NCBI RefSeq assembly: GCF_003605405.2
Contig: NZ_QYTW02000004.1
Coordinates: 124,001 to 188,000, forward strand
Direction: 5' to 3'
Length of the DNA: 64,000 nt
Source: Siminovitchia terrae
GTDB taxonomy: Bacteria > Bacillota > Bacilli > Bacillales > Bacillaceae_C
The position numbers and the translations under genes were made by a program. Under the pieces are notes generated by a model, which saw only the letters and a list, made by a program, of their open reading frames with translations, had not been told where the DNA came from and did not search any database. The stretch's first letter is position 1. Every line of letters starts with the position of its first letter. Below, piece by piece: positions 19,984 through 30,062 of this stretch.

Positions 19984-21675
19984 ATGAAGCCTTGGTTGGA
20001 GCTTTATCCGGACACCCTTCCCAAAACTCTGGATTATGATCGAAAACCAGTGCAGCAATATTTGACAGATGCAGCCCAAAATTATCCTGACAAAACGGCT
20101 ATTCATTTTATGGGCAAAGAACTAACGTACCGTGAGCTCTACAAAAGCTCTCTCAGAATGGCGACATATTTGCGAACGCTGGACATCAAGAAAGGCGACC
20201 GGGTTGCAATTATGCTTCCGAATTCTCCGCAAGCTGTCATCAGTTATTATGGAATTCTTTATGCAGGAGCCATTGTGGTGCAGACAAATCCCCTTTATAC
20301 GGAAAGGGAACTCGAGTACCAAATGAAGGATTCGGGTGCAAAAGCAATCATTGGGCTAGATATCCTTTATCCACGGATCATGAAAGTGATCGGGAATACA
20401 GAACTGCAACATGTTATTGTAACCGCAGTCAAAGATTACTTGCCGTTTCCTAAAAATGTCATTTATCCTTTTATACAAAAACGCGATACTGGCCTCGTTG
20501 TCAAGGTAAAGCATGAAGGCAATCAGCACCTGTTTAAAGAGATAATGACCAGAACATCACCAAAAGAAGTACCGTTGGAGTTCGATTTTGACAAGGATCT
20601 AGCACTCTTGCAATATACAGGCGGAACGACAGGAAATCCTAAGGGGGTTATGCTCACTCATAAAAACTTGATTGCCAATGCAACTGCGTGTGATGCCTGG
20701 CTTTACAAAATGAAAAAGGGAGAGGAAAAAATCCTTGGTGTGCTTCCGCTGTTCCATGTTTATGGAATGACAACTGTACTGATTTTAGGGGTCATGCAGG
20801 GCTATGAAATGATTCTGCTTCCGAAATTTGATGCGGAAACTACTTTAAAAACCATTCATAAACAAAGGCCGACTTTGTTTCCAGGAGCACCGACTATTTA
20901 TATCGGGCTGATGAATCACCCAGATATTAAAAAGTATGACTTGTCTTCCATCGAATCATGTATTAGCGGATCAGCTCCTTTACCTGTGGAAGTCCAGGAG
21001 AGGTTCGAGAAGTCAACCGGAGGAAAGCTAGTTGAGGGATTTGGTTTGACCGAAACTTCCCCAGTCACCCACGCTAATTTCCTTTGGGATCGTGAACGAG
21101 TGAAGGGCAGCATAGGTGTTCCGTGGCCTGATACCGATGCAATGATTGTTTCTACGGAAAATGGGGAACCTTTAGCGCCGGGAGAAGTTGGAGAAATAGC
21201 GGTAAAAGGTCCGCAAGTCATGCAAGGATACTGGAATATGCCTGAAGAAACAGAACAGACGCTAAAAGACGGGTGGTTATTCACCGGCGATTTGGGATAT
21301 ATGGACGAAAAGGGATATTTCTATGTTGTTGATCGTAAAAAGGATATGATTATTGCAGGAGGGTTCAATATATATCCACGCGAGATAGAAGAAGTGCTTT
21401 ATGAGCATCCTTCAGTCCAGGAAGTTGTGGTTGCTGGTGTACCAGACGTGTATAGAGGGGAAACTGTCAAAGCCTATGTCGTTTTAAAAGAAGGAGAAAA
21501 TGTTACCGAGCAACAGTTGGATGAGTTTGCCCGAAAGCATTTAGCAGCATTTAAAGTGCCTAGAATCTATGAATTTAGGGATGAGCTCCCCAAAACCGCT
21601 GTTGGAAAAATTCTGCGGCGTAATCTAGTAGATGAAGAGAAAAGGAAAATGGGCCAAGAAGAAAAGCTGGGATAA
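19984..21675 (+). CDS. lcfA: Long-chain fatty-acid--CoA ligase
   Basis: 563-residue acyl-CoA synthetase of the ANL superfamily, which activates fatty acids through an acyl-AMP for beta-oxidation. The P-loop-like YTGGTTGNPKGVMLTH, the A5-type GFGLTETSP, FTGDLGYMD and the C-terminal hinge VVDRKKDMIIAGGFNIYPREIEEVL with the catalytic Lys in KTAVGKILRR are intact. ATG at 19984 was chosen over an upstream TTG because the protein then begins MKPWLELYP like B. subtilis LcfA, with AAGGAGG 11 bases before. It heads the fadR-fadB-etfBA cluster. Confidence 0.96.
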   Translation: MKPWLELYPDTLPKTLDYDRKPVQQYLTDAAQNYPDKTAIHFMGKELTYRELYKSSLRMATYLRTLDIKKGDRVAIMLPNSPQAVISYYGILYAGAIVVQTNPLYTERELEYQMKDSGAKAIIGLDILYPRIMKVIGNTELQHVIVTAVKDYLPFPKNVIYPFIQKRDTGLVVKVKHEGNQHLFKEIMTRTSPKEVPLEFDFDKDLALLQYTGGTTGNPKGVMLTHKNLIANATACDAWLYKMKKGEEKILGVLPLFHVYGMTTVLILGVMQGYEMILLPKFDAETTLKTIHKQRPTLFPGAPTIYIGLMNHPDIKKYDLSSIESCISGSAPLPVEVQERFEKSTGGKLVEGFGLTETSPVTHANFLWDRERVKGSIGVPWPDTDAMIVSTENGEPLAPGEVGEIAVKGPQVMQGYWNMPEETEQTLKDGWLFTGDLGYMDEKGYFYVVDRKKDMIIAGGFNIYPREIEEVLYEHPSVQEVVVAGVPDVYRGETVKAYVVLKEGENVTEQQLDEFARKHLAAFKVPRIYEFRDELPKTAVGKILRRNLVDEEKRKMGQEEKLG

Positions 21676-21815
21676 TCATTGTTGTTGGCATCGGGATTTT
21701 TAGCGCCTATCAGCCAATTCCGCTTCGCTATAAACGTTTCATTTTCATTTTACGTCGAGGATCAGGCGCTTGTTTTTTTATCATAATAGCCAGATTTTTT
21801 GAGACGTGTAATTTC

Positions 21816-21844
21816 TTGACAGAAAATTGGATAAGATTTATTAT
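21816..21844 (+). promoter_or_regulatory. Sigma-A promoter of fadR
   Basis: TTGACA at 21816-21821 and TATTAT at 21839-21844 are separated by 17 bases, immediately upstream of the FadR operator. Confidence 0.85.
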
Positions 21845-21850
21845 ATTTTT

Positions 21851-21870
21851 ATGAATGAGCAATCATTCAT
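21851..21870. promoter_or_regulatory. FadR operator
   Basis: A 20-base palindrome of TGAATGA and TCATTCA half sites around GCAA matches the B. subtilis FadR box. It overlaps the start region just after the -10, so FadR should repress its own operon until long-chain acyl-CoA releases it. Confidence 0.9.
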
Positions 21871-21894
21871 TTTACTGTACAGAAGGTGAAACAA

Positions 21895-22491
21895 GTGAAA
21901 AGAAACAGACCAAAGTATAAACAAATCATTGAAGCGGCCGTTGTTGTTATTGCTGAAAATGGCTATCATCAGGCACAAATTTCCAAAATAGCCCGGCAGG
22001 CTGGAGTGGCGGATGGCACTATTTATCTCTACTTTAAAAATAAAGAAGATGTACTCATCTCAGTTTTTCAAGAAAAAATGGCCATGTTTGTTGAAACAAT
22101 TAATGAAGGGATTGCAGGAAAAGAAACGGCTTCGGAGAAATTATTAGTAATGTTTGAAAGCCATTTCAAAATTTTATCTGCAGACAAAAAGCTTGCGATT
22201 GTCACTCAATTGGAATTAAGACAATCCAACAAAGATCTGCGGTTTAAAATTAATGAAGTACTGAAGGATTATTTAAGTGTATTGGAAAGCATCCTGGAAT
22301 ATGGAAAAGAACGCGGAGAGTTTGCGGCTGACCTCGACATCCGGCTGGCAAGGCAAATGATTTTTGGAACTATGGATGAAACAGCAACAACTTGGGTGTT
22401 AAACGAACATAAATATGACTTGGTCGCGCTCGCTCCCAAAGTACACAAGCTAATTTTGAATGGGTGCATATCCGAGAACGCTGCTTCATAA
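21895..22491 (+). CDS. fadR: Fatty acid metabolism repressor FadR (TetR family)
   Basis: 198-residue TetR-family repressor. The N-terminal HTH is AAVVVIAENGYHQAQISKIARQAGVADGTIYLYFKNKEDVL, nearly identical to B. subtilis FadR. The C-terminal ligand domain shares LAIVTQLELRQSN and RLARQMIFGTMDETATTWVLN. GTG at 21895 gives VKRNRPKYKQ, aligned with the known start, with AAGGTGA 6 bases before; an in-frame GTG three codons upstream overlaps that site. A FadR operator precedes it, implying autoregulation. Confidence 0.95.
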   Translation: MKRNRPKYKQIIEAAVVVIAENGYHQAQISKIARQAGVADGTIYLYFKNKEDVLISVFQEKMAMFVETINEGIAGKETASEKLLVMFESHFKILSADKKLAIVTQLELRQSNKDLRFKINEVLKDYLSVLESILEYGKERGEFAADLDIRLARQMIFGTMDETATTWVLNEHKYDLVALAPKVHKLILNGCISENAAS

Positions 22492-22520
22492 AAAAACCGT
22501 CTTGAAGGGAGCTAGCTCAC

Positions 22521-23294
22521 ATGGAGTTTTTGACAGTTTCAAAGGAAAACAATGCAGCTTTTATCAAAATCGAAAGGCCTCCCGCTAATGCACTTTCAAC
22601 GGCTGTAATTCAGGAGCTTGGCCAGCAAATGGAAGAGCTTGAGAACGACAATAGCATCAGGGCAATCCTTTTATATGGTGAAGGCCGCTTCTTTTCCGCA
22701 GGAGCAGATATAAAGGAATTTACAGAAGTACAAAGCGGTGAGGCATTTTCCGAACTGGCCGCTGACGGCCAAAGGATATTTGAAAAAATTGAAACGTTCC
22801 CGAAACCGGTTGTCGCTGCCATCCATGGGGCAGCACTTGGAGGAGGCCTTGAATTGGCAATGGCTTGCCACATCAGACTTGTTAGCGAAAATGCGAAGCT
22901 CGGACTTCCGGAACTTCAGCTTGGGCTAATACCGGGATTTGCCGGAACACAGCGTCTTCCGCGATACGTAGGAGTAGCCAAAGCAGCGGAAATGCTTTTT
23001 ACAAGTAAGCCGCTGACTGGAAAGGAAGCGGTGCAATGGGGGTTAGCCAACCAAAGCTATCCGGAAGAAGAGCTGTTAAACGAAGCGAAAGAGCTAGTAC
23101 GATTAATCGCGAAAAAGAGTCCGGCCTCTCTCAAGGCTGCTATTGAACTTCTCCAGTTTGGAAAGGGAAGGAGTTTTTACAACGGAGTCAATCTGGAAGC
23201 CGCAAAATTTGGTGAAGTTTTCACAACGAGGGATGGACAGGAAGGTATCCGGGCTTTTATTGAAAAAAGAGAGCCAAAATTTACGGGAGAGTAA
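22521..23294 (+). CDS. fadB: Enoyl-CoA hydratase FadB
   Basis: 257-residue crotonase-fold hydratase that adds water to trans-2-enoyl-CoA in beta-oxidation. The oxyanion-hole segments FSAGADIKEF and HGAALGGGLELAMACHIRL are intact, and the catalytic Glu pair lies in LPELQLGLIPGFAGTQRLPR. It is a stand-alone hydratase, not the two-domain E. coli FadB. It lies 29 bases after fadR and just before etfB. Confidence 0.94.
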   Translation: MEFLTVSKENNAAFIKIERPPANALSTAVIQELGQQMEELENDNSIRAILLYGEGRFFSAGADIKEFTEVQSGEAFSELAADGQRIFEKIETFPKPVVAAIHGAALGGGLELAMACHIRLVSENAKLGLPELQLGLIPGFAGTQRLPRYVGVAKAAEMLFTSKPLTGKEAVQWGLANQSYPEEELLNEAKELVRLIAKKSPASLKAAIELLQFGKGRSFYNGVNLEAAKFGEVFTTRDGQEGIRAFIEKREPKFTGE

Positions 23295-23332
23295 TAGTTA
23301 TTTATCAGTTTCATATTATAGGAGGTTCGATC

Positions 23333-24097
23333 ATGAATATTTACGTGCTTATGAAAAGAACATTCGACACTGAAGAAAAAATAGCCATTTCAAACGGCCA
23401 GATTGAAGAGGATGGGGCAGAGTTCATCATCAACCCTTATGATGAGTATGCGATTGAGGAAGCCATCCGTATTCGCGATGAGCATGGGGGAGAGGTGACT
23501 GTCGTTAGTGTCGGCGAGGAAGATGCCGAAAAGCAGATTAGGACAGCGTTGGCAATGGGAGCCGATAAAGCGGCATTGATTGATATTGAAGACGATTTGG
23601 ATAATTATGATGAGTTTTCGGCGGCTGCGATTTTGGCTGAATATCTGCAGGATAAAGATCCGGATCTGATTTTGGCAGGAAATGTTGCCATTGACGGAGG
23701 TTCTGGGCAGGTAGGGCCGCGTGTTGCAGATATTTTGGATATTCCATACGTAACGACTATCACCAAATTGGAGATTGATGGTGAAGCAGTGAAAATCGTT
23801 CGTGATGTTGAAGGGGACTCCGAGATCATTGAAACATCTCTTCCATTACTTGTGACTGCCCAGCAAGGATTAAATGATCCGCGGTATCCATCTTTGCCAG
23901 GAATCATGAAAGCGAAGAAAAAGCCTTTGGAAGAATTGGAATTGGATGATTTGGACCTGGATGAGGATGATGTTGAGCCGAAAACGAAAACGGTTGAAAT
24001 ATTCCTTCCTCCAGAAAAAGAAGCGGGCCGGATTCTAGATGGTGAATTGAAGGACCAAGTAAAAGAGCTTGCAGGTTTGCTCAGTAAAGTAATATAA
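23333..24097 (+). CDS. etfB: Electron transfer flavoprotein beta subunit
   Basis: 254-residue ETF beta chain. It pairs with EtfA to carry electrons from acyl-CoA dehydrogenase to the quinone pool. The AMP-binding fold is visible (EVTVVSVGEEDAEKQIRTALAMGADKAALI, DLILAGNVAIDGGSGQVGPRVADIL), followed by the signature VEGDSEIIETSLPLLVTAQQGLNDPRYPSLPGIMKAKKKP. AGGAGG precedes ATG. It is co-directional with fadB and etfA, so these form one beta-oxidation operon. Confidence 0.96.
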   Translation: MNIYVLMKRTFDTEEKIAISNGQIEEDGAEFIINPYDEYAIEEAIRIRDEHGGEVTVVSVGEEDAEKQIRTALAMGADKAALIDIEDDLDNYDEFSAAAILAEYLQDKDPDLILAGNVAIDGGSGQVGPRVADILDIPYVTTITKLEIDGEAVKIVRDVEGDSEIIETSLPLLVTAQQGLNDPRYPSLPGIMKAKKKPLEELELDDLDLDEDDVEPKTKTVEIFLPPEKEAGRILDGELKDQVKELAGLLSKVI

Positions 24098-24132
24098 CAT
24101 CCCTTTTACAGAGAAACAGGAGGTATGAAGCA

Positions 24133-25110
24133 ATGGCTAAAAAAGTATTGGTACTCGGTGAACTCCGGGATGGCAGTTTAAGGAATGTTTCATTTGAAGC
24201 AATAGCGGCAGGAAAGAAAGTAGCTGAGAGTGGAGAAGTGGTCGCTGTTCTAATCGGTGATTCCGTGAAGGACAGTGCGAGTGAGATGATTCATTACGGG
24301 GCGGATCGTGCGATTACAGTAGAAGACGAACAATTAAAGCATTATACTTCAGACGGTTTTTCACAGGCGTTTATGGCAGTTGTCAATGAAGAAAATCCGG
24401 ACGTTATCGTCTTTGGGCATACTTCTCTGGGAAAAGATCTTTCTCCAAAGATTGCCAGCAAATTGAACACAGGCCTTATTTCTGATGTTACGGCCATTGA
24501 AGAGGGCAATGATGGAATGGTGTTTACCCGCCCTATTTATTCAGGAAAGGCATTTGAAAATAAGGTCATTACGGATGGAATCACATTCTTTACGATCAGG
24601 CCAAATAACATCGAACCAATGGCGAAGGATGAGTCTAGAAGCGGTGAAGTCACGCCAGTTAGTGCAGAAATAAAAGATTTGCGAACAATTATTAAAGAAG
24701 TCATTACAAAAGCAAGCGAAGGTGTAGACTTATCTGAAGCGAAAGTCATTGTTGCAGGTGGACGAGGTGTAAAAAGTGCGGAAGGCTTTGAGCCTTTGAA
24801 GGAGCTTGCGGATGTTCTGGGCGGTGCCGTGGGAGCCTCACGTGGCGCTTGTGACGCTGATTATTGCGACTACTCACTGCAAATCGGACAAACTGGAAAA
24901 GTTGTTACGCCGGATCTTTACATTGCTTGTGGAATATCTGGAGCCATTCAGCATATGGCAGGCATGTCCAACTCAAAAGTGATCGTCGCCATAAACAAGG
25001 ATCCAGAAGCAAACATCTTTAATGTAGCGGACTATGGAATCGTCGGCGACTTGTTTGAAGTGGTCCCATTGTTAACTGAAGAATTTAAAAAAATGAAAGT
25101 CACCTCATAA
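24133..25110 (+). CDS. etfA: Electron transfer flavoprotein alpha subunit
   Basis: 325-residue ETF alpha chain. The N-terminal domain is paired with EtfB. The C-terminal FAD domain shows VIVAGGRGVKSAEGFEPLKELADVLGGAVGASRGACD, QIGQTGKVVTPDLYIACGISGAIQHMAGM and VAINKDPEANIFNVADYGIVGDLFEVVP. AGGAGGT precedes ATG. It is the last gene of the fad-etf unit. Confidence 0.97.
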   Translation: MAKKVLVLGELRDGSLRNVSFEAIAAGKKVAESGEVVAVLIGDSVKDSASEMIHYGADRAITVEDEQLKHYTSDGFSQAFMAVVNEENPDVIVFGHTSLGKDLSPKIASKLNTGLISDVTAIEEGNDGMVFTRPIYSGKAFENKVITDGITFFTIRPNNIEPMAKDESRSGEVTPVSAEIKDLRTIIKEVITKASEGVDLSEAKVIVAGGRGVKSAEGFEPLKELADVLGGAVGASRGACDADYCDYSLQIGQTGKVVTPDLYIACGISGAIQHMAGMSNSKVIVAINKDPEANIFNVADYGIVGDLFEVVPLLTEEFKKMKVTS

Positions 25111-25216
25111 AAAGTTTCGCTGCGGGAATATTAAATCACAGGCAGATTGTTAGCGTGTATGAAATCCTGATGATATACTTGCCTTAGTTTCGGATAGTAT
25201 ATTAGGAGGTAAAAAA

Positions 25217-25531
25217 ATGGCTATTATTAATGCAACCGACGAAAATTTCAAAGCTGAAACTGGCGAAGGAGTCGTTCTTGTAGACTTTTGGGCACCTTGG
25301 TGCGGTCCATGCAAAATGATTGCTCCAGTTCTTGAAGAATTGGACGGTGAGCTTGGCGATAAAATGAAAATCGCAAAAGTGAACGTGGATGAAAACCAAG
25401 ATACAGCCAGCCAATTCGGTGTCATGAGCATTCCGACATTAATCGTAATGAAAGACGGAGAAGTCGTTGATAAAACTGTAGGCTTCCAGCCAAAAGAAGC
25501 GTTGGCAGATTTGGTGAATAAACACCTATAA
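25217..25531 (+). CDS. trxA: Thioredoxin
   Basis: 104-residue thioredoxin with the active site WAPWCGPCKM and the cis-Pro segment MSIPTLIVMKDGE. It reduces disulfides of cytosolic proteins using thioredoxin reductase. A strong AGGAGGTAAAAAA site precedes ATG, and it ends with its own terminator. Its place between etfA and uvrC matches B. subtilis. Confidence 0.98.
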   Translation: MAIINATDENFKAETGEGVVLVDFWAPWCGPCKMIAPVLEELDGELGDKMKIAKVNVDENQDTASQFGVMSIPTLIVMKDGEVVDKTVGFQPKEALADLVNKHL

Positions 25532-25540
25532 GCCACTGAA

Positions 25541-25571
25541 AAGCCCGAGCACCCGCTCGGACTTTTTTTTT
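25541..25571 (+). terminator. Terminator of trxA
   Basis: CCGAGC / GCTCGG stem with a short loop, then a run of eight T. Confidence 0.9.
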
Positions 25572-25894
25572 GAAAAAAAGTATGTTTGAGACTATGATGA
25601 GTATTAATTATGGAAAAAATATCGGCTTTGTCCAGCTTCGAAGGGCATGACGTCCCAGTTTTATCAATGCCACAGGCCTTGGGCTTGGAAGCGGCGAGAC
25701 ACTGGAAGACCTAGTGCCACCGAATCGCGTCTTAGCCTGCCTGCGTCACAGGACGTGGAGTTTTTAAAATCAGCCAAGTGCTATTGTGAAAGCCTCAAGA
25801 CAAATGGTTGTGGTGGTAAAGCTTCTGCCCTGCATTTTGTCTTGTCTATGCTGATTCAAAGCGTTTGTGCATTTCATTTTGGGAGGTCACTTCC
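25572..25894 (+). other. Intergenic, trxA to uvrC
   Basis: About 320 bases without a recognised gene. The middle part (25650-25760) is more GC-rich than its surroundings. It presumably contains the uvrC promoter. Confidence 0.4.
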
Positions 25895-27667
25895 TTGAAT
25901 CATTTAATAAAACATAAATTGGAAATTTTACCTGATCAACCTGGATGTTATTTAATGAAGGACAGACAGGGTACCATCATTTATGTGGGGAAAGCAAAGA
26001 AGTTAAAAAATCGAGTGCGGTCCTATTTTACAGGGTCTCATGACACCAAAACGCAGCGGCTCGTCTCTGAGATCCAGGACTTTGAATATATCGTTACTTC
26101 TTCTAATGTTGAAGCACTTATCTTAGAAATGAATCTGATTAAAAAACACTCTCCAAAGTATAACGTCTTGCTCAAAGACGATAAGAGCTACCCATATATT
26201 AAATTGACGAATGAGCGTCATCCAAGACTGATCATCACACGTAAGGTGAAGAAAGACAAAGCAAAGTATTTCGGCCCGTATCCAAACGCACAGGCGGCCC
26301 ATGAAACGAAAAAGCTGCTTGATCGGTTGTACCCCCTTAGAAAATGTCAGTCGCTTCCTGATAGAGTCTGTTTGTATTATCATCTCGGCCAATGTCATGC
26401 ACCGTGTGTCAATGAAGTCAGCCAGGAAACGTACAAGCAGATTACGGATGAAATTACGAGATTCTTAAACGGGGGATATAAGACGATCAAAAAAGAATTA
26501 CAGAACAAAATGATCGAAGCTGCCGACCAACTTGAATTTGAGCGGGCGAAAGAATATCGGGACCAAATCAGCAATATTGAAACAACAATGGAAAAACAGA
26601 CGATCATTTCTTCGGATTTTATCAATCGGGATGTGTTTGGATATGCAATCGATAAAGGATGGATGTGTGTACAGGTGTTCTTTATCCGTCAGGGAAAATT
26701 GATTGAACGGGATGTATCTTTATTCCCGGTCTACGGAGATCAAGAAGAAGAGTTTCTTACTTTTTTAGGCCAATTTTACCTCCAACCTCAGCATTTCAAG
26801 CCAAAAGAGATCCTTTTGCCCGATTCCGTTGATGCATCCATGGCGGAGCAGCTGGTTCAGACAAAAATCCTGATACCGAAAAGGGGACAAAAGAAGGATC
26901 TGGTTCAGTTGGCCGAAAAAAATGCGAAGGTTTCCCTTCACGATAAATTTGCCCTAATTGAAAGGGACGAAGAGAGAACAATCCGTGCGGTTGAGAAGCT
27001 TGGGGAAGCGATGGGCATTTATACTCCGTATCGGATTGAAGCTTTTGACAACTCCAATATCCAAGGGGCTGATCCGGTATCAGCTATGGTTGTTTTTATA
27101 AATGGAAAGCCGGATAGGAAGGAATATCGCAAATATAAAATCAAGACGGTGGAAGGACCCGATGACTATGAGTCAATGAGGGAAGTCGTCAGAAGAAGGT
27201 ATTCCAGGGTGTTAAAAGATGGTCTTCCGCTGCCGGATCTGATTCTTATTGATGGGGGAAAAGGGCAGGTTGAAGCGGCTAAGGACATATTGGAGCAGGA
27301 GCTTGGCTTGGAAATTCCTGTGGCAGGATTGGCAAAGGATGAAAAACATAAAACTTCTCAGCTTTTGTTTGGAGATCCACTGGCTGTCGTTCCGTTGGCA
27401 AGGAACAGCCAGGAGTTTTATTTGATGCAAAGAGTTCAGGATGAAGTCCATCGCTTTGCCATCACATTTCATCGCCAACAGAGAGGGAAATCCGCATTCC
27501 AGTCGATCTTGGACGAGATATCTGGCATCGGGCCGGCAAGGAAGCAGAAGCTTCTTAAGCATTTTGGCTCATTGAAGAAAATGAAAGAAGCAGATATTGA
27601 AGAAATAACCAAACTGGGCATCCCAATGCCCATCGCAGTCAGTTTGATTGAAAAATTGAAAGAATAG
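25895..27667 (+). CDS. uvrC: UvrABC system protein C
   Basis: 590-residue excinuclease subunit that makes both incisions in nucleotide excision repair. Domains: GIY-YIG nuclease ([19 protein letters not shown]), Cys-rich segment ([21 protein letters not shown]), UVR motif ([18 protein letters not shown]), RNase H-like nuclease ([35 protein letters not shown]) and a C-terminal helix-hairpin-helix ([18 protein letters not shown]). TTG at 25895 is preferred because GGGAGG lies 8 bases upstream and the protein then aligns with B. subtilis UvrC. Confidence 0.95.
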   Translation: MNHLIKHKLEILPDQPGCYLMKDRQGTIIYVGKAKKLKNRVRSYFTGSHDTKTQRLVSEIQDFEYIVTSSNVEALILEMNLIKKHSPKYNVLLKDDKSYPYIKLTNERHPRLIITRKVKKDKAKYFGPYPNAQAAHETKKLLDRLYPLRKCQSLPDRVCLYYHLGQCHAPCVNEVSQETYKQITDEITRFLNGGYKTIKKELQNKMIEAADQLEFERAKEYRDQISNIETTMEKQTIISSDFINRDVFGYAIDKGWMCVQVFFIRQGKLIERDVSLFPVYGDQEEEFLTFLGQFYLQPQHFKPKEILLPDSVDASMAEQLVQTKILIPKRGQKKDLVQLAEKNAKVSLHDKFALIERDEERTIRAVEKLGEAMGIYTPYRIEAFDNSNIQGADPVSAMVVFINGKPDRKEYRKYKIKTVEGPDDYESMREVVRRRYSRVLKDGLPLPDLILIDGGKGQVEAAKDILEQELGLEIPVAGLAKDEKHKTSQLLFGDPLAVVPLARNSQEFYLMQRVQDEVHRFAITFHRQQRGKSAFQSILDEISGIGPARKQKLLKHFGSLKKMKEADIEEITKLGIPMPIAVSLIEKLKE

Positions 27668-27696
27668 TTGAATATGAACAAACTGCGTGCTATAAT
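27668..27696 (+). promoter_or_regulatory. Sigma-A promoter of the lysC leader
   Basis: TTGAAT at 27668-27673 and TATAAT at 27691-27696 are 17 bases apart, directly after the uvrC stop and before the L-box. Confidence 0.8.
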
Positions 27697-27713
27697 GAGT
27701 CGAAATCAATAAA

Positions 27714-27893
27714 TTGATAGAGGCGCAAACCTTAAAGAGTAGTAATCTGGAGAAGCGTGGGCTTCGAGGAAGGGTTTATGAAAGGGAAGGATTGCCGAAG
27801 TAAAAATAAGCCCCATGATTATTTTTACTGGTTCTGTTATTGAATAAATGCAGAATTGTCAGTATGAACTGGTTCATACTGGAGGGCTATCTC
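27714..27893 (+). ncRNA. Lysine riboswitch (L-box)
   Basis: The conserved L-box core is present: GATAGAGGCGC, AAGAGTAGT, GAAAGGGAAGGATTGCCGAAG, and a closing GGCTATCTCA that pairs with TTGATAG to form P1. Lysine binding would favour the downstream terminator and switch off lysC. Confidence 0.95.
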
Positions 27894-27931
27894 ATGTTGT
27901 GGCTTTTTCACTTTTATTTACTGTGACTCAC

Positions 27932-27966
27932 AAGCAATGAGAGGAGACTCTCATTGCTTTTTTTTA
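27932..27966 (+). terminator. Regulated terminator of the lysine riboswitch
   Basis: A 12-base stem AAGCAATGAGAG / CTCTCATTGCTT with a GAGA-type loop and a long T run lies between the L-box and lysC. Confidence 0.92.
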
Positions 27967-28021
27967 TGCTAAGGAAAGTATAAAGGTAACCAGAACTTTC
28001 CTTTCAAAGTCTATGAGTAAT

Positions 28022-28116
28022 GTCTAGCTCTAGCGCCTATCGATTAGCAGACTTCGCGTCCTCTCTTGCGATAAGCCAACATCGGCTCCAATAGACAGGC
28101 GTTTGCGCTTATCTTA
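28022..28116. repeat. Dispersed Bacillus-type intergenic repeat, about 95 bp
   Basis: The stretch starting GTCTAGCTCTAGCGCCTATC and ending CAGGCGTTTGCGCTTATC, with GATAAGCCAACATCGGCTCC in the middle, resembles a non-coding repeat I recall as very common between genes in Bacillaceae. AGCGCCT / AGGCG near its ends can pair. A shorter related piece (AGCGCCTATC...AGGCGCTTG) lies at about 21705-21776 before fadR. Confidence 0.55.
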
Positions 28117-28140
28117 ATTATTAAAGAAAGAAGGTAGATT

Positions 28141-29373
28141 ATGGGTACCGTAGTCATCAAATTCGGGGGCTCGTCACTTAGCACAACCGATAAAATCAAA
28201 AATGCTGCAAGAATGATCATTGCAGAAAAGGAAAATGGAAAAAATGTCGTGGCTGTTGTTTCGGCAATGGGCAAAACGACTGACCAGCTATTGACTCTGG
28301 CTGGGGAAATTACAGCTCGTCCAGCCAAGCGGGAAATGGACATGCTGCTTACCACTGGGGAACAAGTATCCATTTCACTATTGTCGATGGCTTTGACAGA
28401 AATGGGAGCTGAAGCTGTTTCTTTGACCGGCTGGCAGGCAGGGATCATCACGGAAAAAGTGCATAATAATGCAAGAATTGTTGATGTTAAAGCGGATCAT
28501 ATAGAGAAAATTTTACAAGAGGGAAAAATAATCGTAGCGGCCGGCTTCCAAGGTGTAACGGAAGACGGAGAAATCACTACTCTCGGTAGAGGTGGGTCAG
28601 ACACGACTGCGGTAGCCCTTGCAGCTGCGCTCAAAGCCGAACGCTGCTCCATCTGCACAGATGTAACCGGAGTCTTCACATCCGATCCACGCTACGTTCC
28701 GAAGGCGCGCAAGCTAGCATCCATTTCCTATGATGAAATGCTCGAGCTAGCGAATCTTGGCGCGGGTGTACTCCACCCACGTGCTGTTGAGTTTGCAAAA
28801 AATCACTCCGTCTCACTAGAAGTAAGATCAAGTAGTGAAAGTGAAAAAGGTACAGTAATTGAGGAGGAAGCTTCCATGGAAAAGAATTTGATTGTACGTG
28901 GTGTAGCATTTGAAGATAACATTACAAGAATGACAGTATTTGGGTTGAAAGATGAAATAACCGGACTTCCGTCTGTTTTCTCCACCCTGGCTGCCAATCA
29001 GATTGATGTGGATATTATTATTCAAAGTCAAACAGATAACGAGACGAACTTATCATTTTCGATCAAAGATAAAGACCGCCAGGAAGCGGTTGAAGTATTG
29101 GAAAAAGAAAAAGAGGCAATCGGATTTGATCATATTGAATGTGAGACCGGTCTTTCCAAAGTGTCCATTGTTGGATCAGGAATGGTTTCCAATCCTGGGG
29201 TGGCAGCGAAAATGTTTGCTGTATTGGCGGACAATGGAATCCAATCAAAAATGGTCAGCACATCTGAAATCAAAGTGTCAGTACTTGTGGATGCCGAGCA
29301 AATGAAACCGGCTGCTCAGCATTTGCATGATGCCTTTGAATTAGGTGCACTTGAAGAAACGGCCTCAAAATAA
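28141..29373 (+). CDS. lysC: Lysine-sensitive aspartokinase II
   Basis: 410-residue aspartokinase, the first step to lysine, methionine, threonine and diaminopimelate. The kinase domain begins [11 protein letters not shown] and contains [30 protein letters not shown]. Two ACT domains follow (from about residue 250: [16 protein letters not shown] and [20 protein letters not shown]). An internal in-frame ATG at 28876, preceded by GAGGAGG, would give the separate 165-residue beta subunit known for B. subtilis LysC. It is controlled by the L-box leader. Confidence 0.96.
   Translation: MGTVVIKFGGSSLSTTDKIKNAARMIIAEKENGKNVVAVVSAMGKTTDQLLTLAGEITARPAKREMDMLLTTGEQVSISLLSMALTEMGAEAVSLTGWQAGIITEKVHNNARIVDVKADHIEKILQEGKIIVAAGFQGVTEDGEITTLGRGGSDTTAVALAAALKAERCSICTDVTGVFTSDPRYVPKARKLASISYDEMLELANLGAGVLHPRAVEFAKNHSVSLEVRSSSESEKGTVIEEEASMEKNLIVRGVAFEDNITRMTVFGLKDEITGLPSVFSTLAANQIDVDIIIQSQTDNETNLSFSIKDKDRQEAVEVLEKEKEAIGFDHIECETGLSKVSIVGSGMVSNPGVAAKMFAVLADNGIQSKMVSTSEIKVSVLVDAEQMKPAAQHLHDAFELGALEETASK
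28876..29373 (+). CDS. lysC: Internal translation product: aspartokinase II beta subunit
   Basis: In-frame ATG at 28876 has GAGGAGG 8 bases upstream inside the lysC reading frame. It would yield 165 residues covering both ACT domains. B. subtilis makes such a beta subunit from an internal start and forms an alpha2-beta2 enzyme. The site is seen; its use here is inferred. Confidence 0.75.
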   Translation: MEKNLIVRGVAFEDNITRMTVFGLKDEITGLPSVFSTLAANQIDVDIIIQSQTDNETNLSFSIKDKDRQEAVEVLEKEKEAIGFDHIECETGLSKVSIVGSGMVSNPGVAAKMFAVLADNGIQSKMVSTSEIKVSVLVDAEQMKPAAQHLHDAFELGALEETASK

Positions 29374-29378
29374 AAGAA

Positions 29379-29404
29379 CAGCCTGCCTAATTAGAGGCAG
29401 GCTC
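29379..29404. terminator. Hairpin between convergent lysC and yslB
   Basis: GCCTGCCT / AGGCAGGC with a 6-base loop lies just after lysC. There is no strong T run, so termination may be partial. Confidence 0.5.
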
Positions 29405-29436
29405 TGCTTATGCAGCGAGACATACTCATCATTTGT

Positions 29437-29898
29437 TTAATCTGTCAGTATGGCTTTATGATCCCAGCGGACGACAAAAGTCACTTTACCTTGTTTTTTA
29501 TTGACTTCTTCGAAAGCCTCGGCTGTCGCTTGTTTCATGGATTGCACCTGCTCGGCAAGAAATCCTGCTTCAAGGCGGAAACTGGGGTCTGACCCCATGA
29601 CAAGACGTCTCTCGACAATGTCACCACTTAATTCCAGACGGAATTCGTTTTTCTTTTCATGGACTATATGTAGGTGTCCCCAGCCAGCTTCCTTGAAGAA
29701 CTCTATGGCTTCGTCCACTGATAGAAGCGGAAATCTCCGAGCAATATGCTTTCCCGCCCAATAGGAAATTTCATGAGTATCGCCGCCGAGCAGCTCGGGA
29801 ATGAGTATGTCTCTTAACAATTCATACGCAAAAACGGGCACTACTGACTGTTCTTTGTTTTCCAAGGGAGGGGCTTCATGTTTGGATAATGATTTCAC
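29437..29898 (-). CDS. yslB: DUF2507 protein YslB
   Basis: 153-residue soluble protein of the YslB/DUF2507 family, a V4R-like fold. Recognisable blocks are VPVFAYELLRDILIPELLGGDTHEISYWAGKHIARRFPL and EFFKEAGWGHL. Its function is unknown. It is encoded against the flow of lysC and sdhCAB, as in B. subtilis. A GGGGTCTGACCCC palindrome lies within its coding sequence (about 29583-29596). Confidence 0.88.
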   Translation of the reverse strand: MKSLSKHEAPPLENKEQSVVPVFAYELLRDILIPELLGGDTHEISYWAGKHIARRFPLLSVDEAIEFFKEAGWGHLHIVHEKKNEFRLELSGDIVERRLVMGSDPSFRLEAGFLAEQVQSMKQATAEAFEEVNKKQGKVTFVVRWDHKAILTD

Positions 29899-30062
29899 TA
29901 TAATTCCTCACTTTCAAATATGAGTATATTATAAACGAAAGCAAAGTGTAAGTGGGCAGGAAACTTATTACGAATTGGATTCTTTATTCAATTTAGAATA
30001 AATTAAGAATCCCCTTATCTTGACGAGGCAGGGCGAGGGGAGTAGAATGAAATATGGTCACA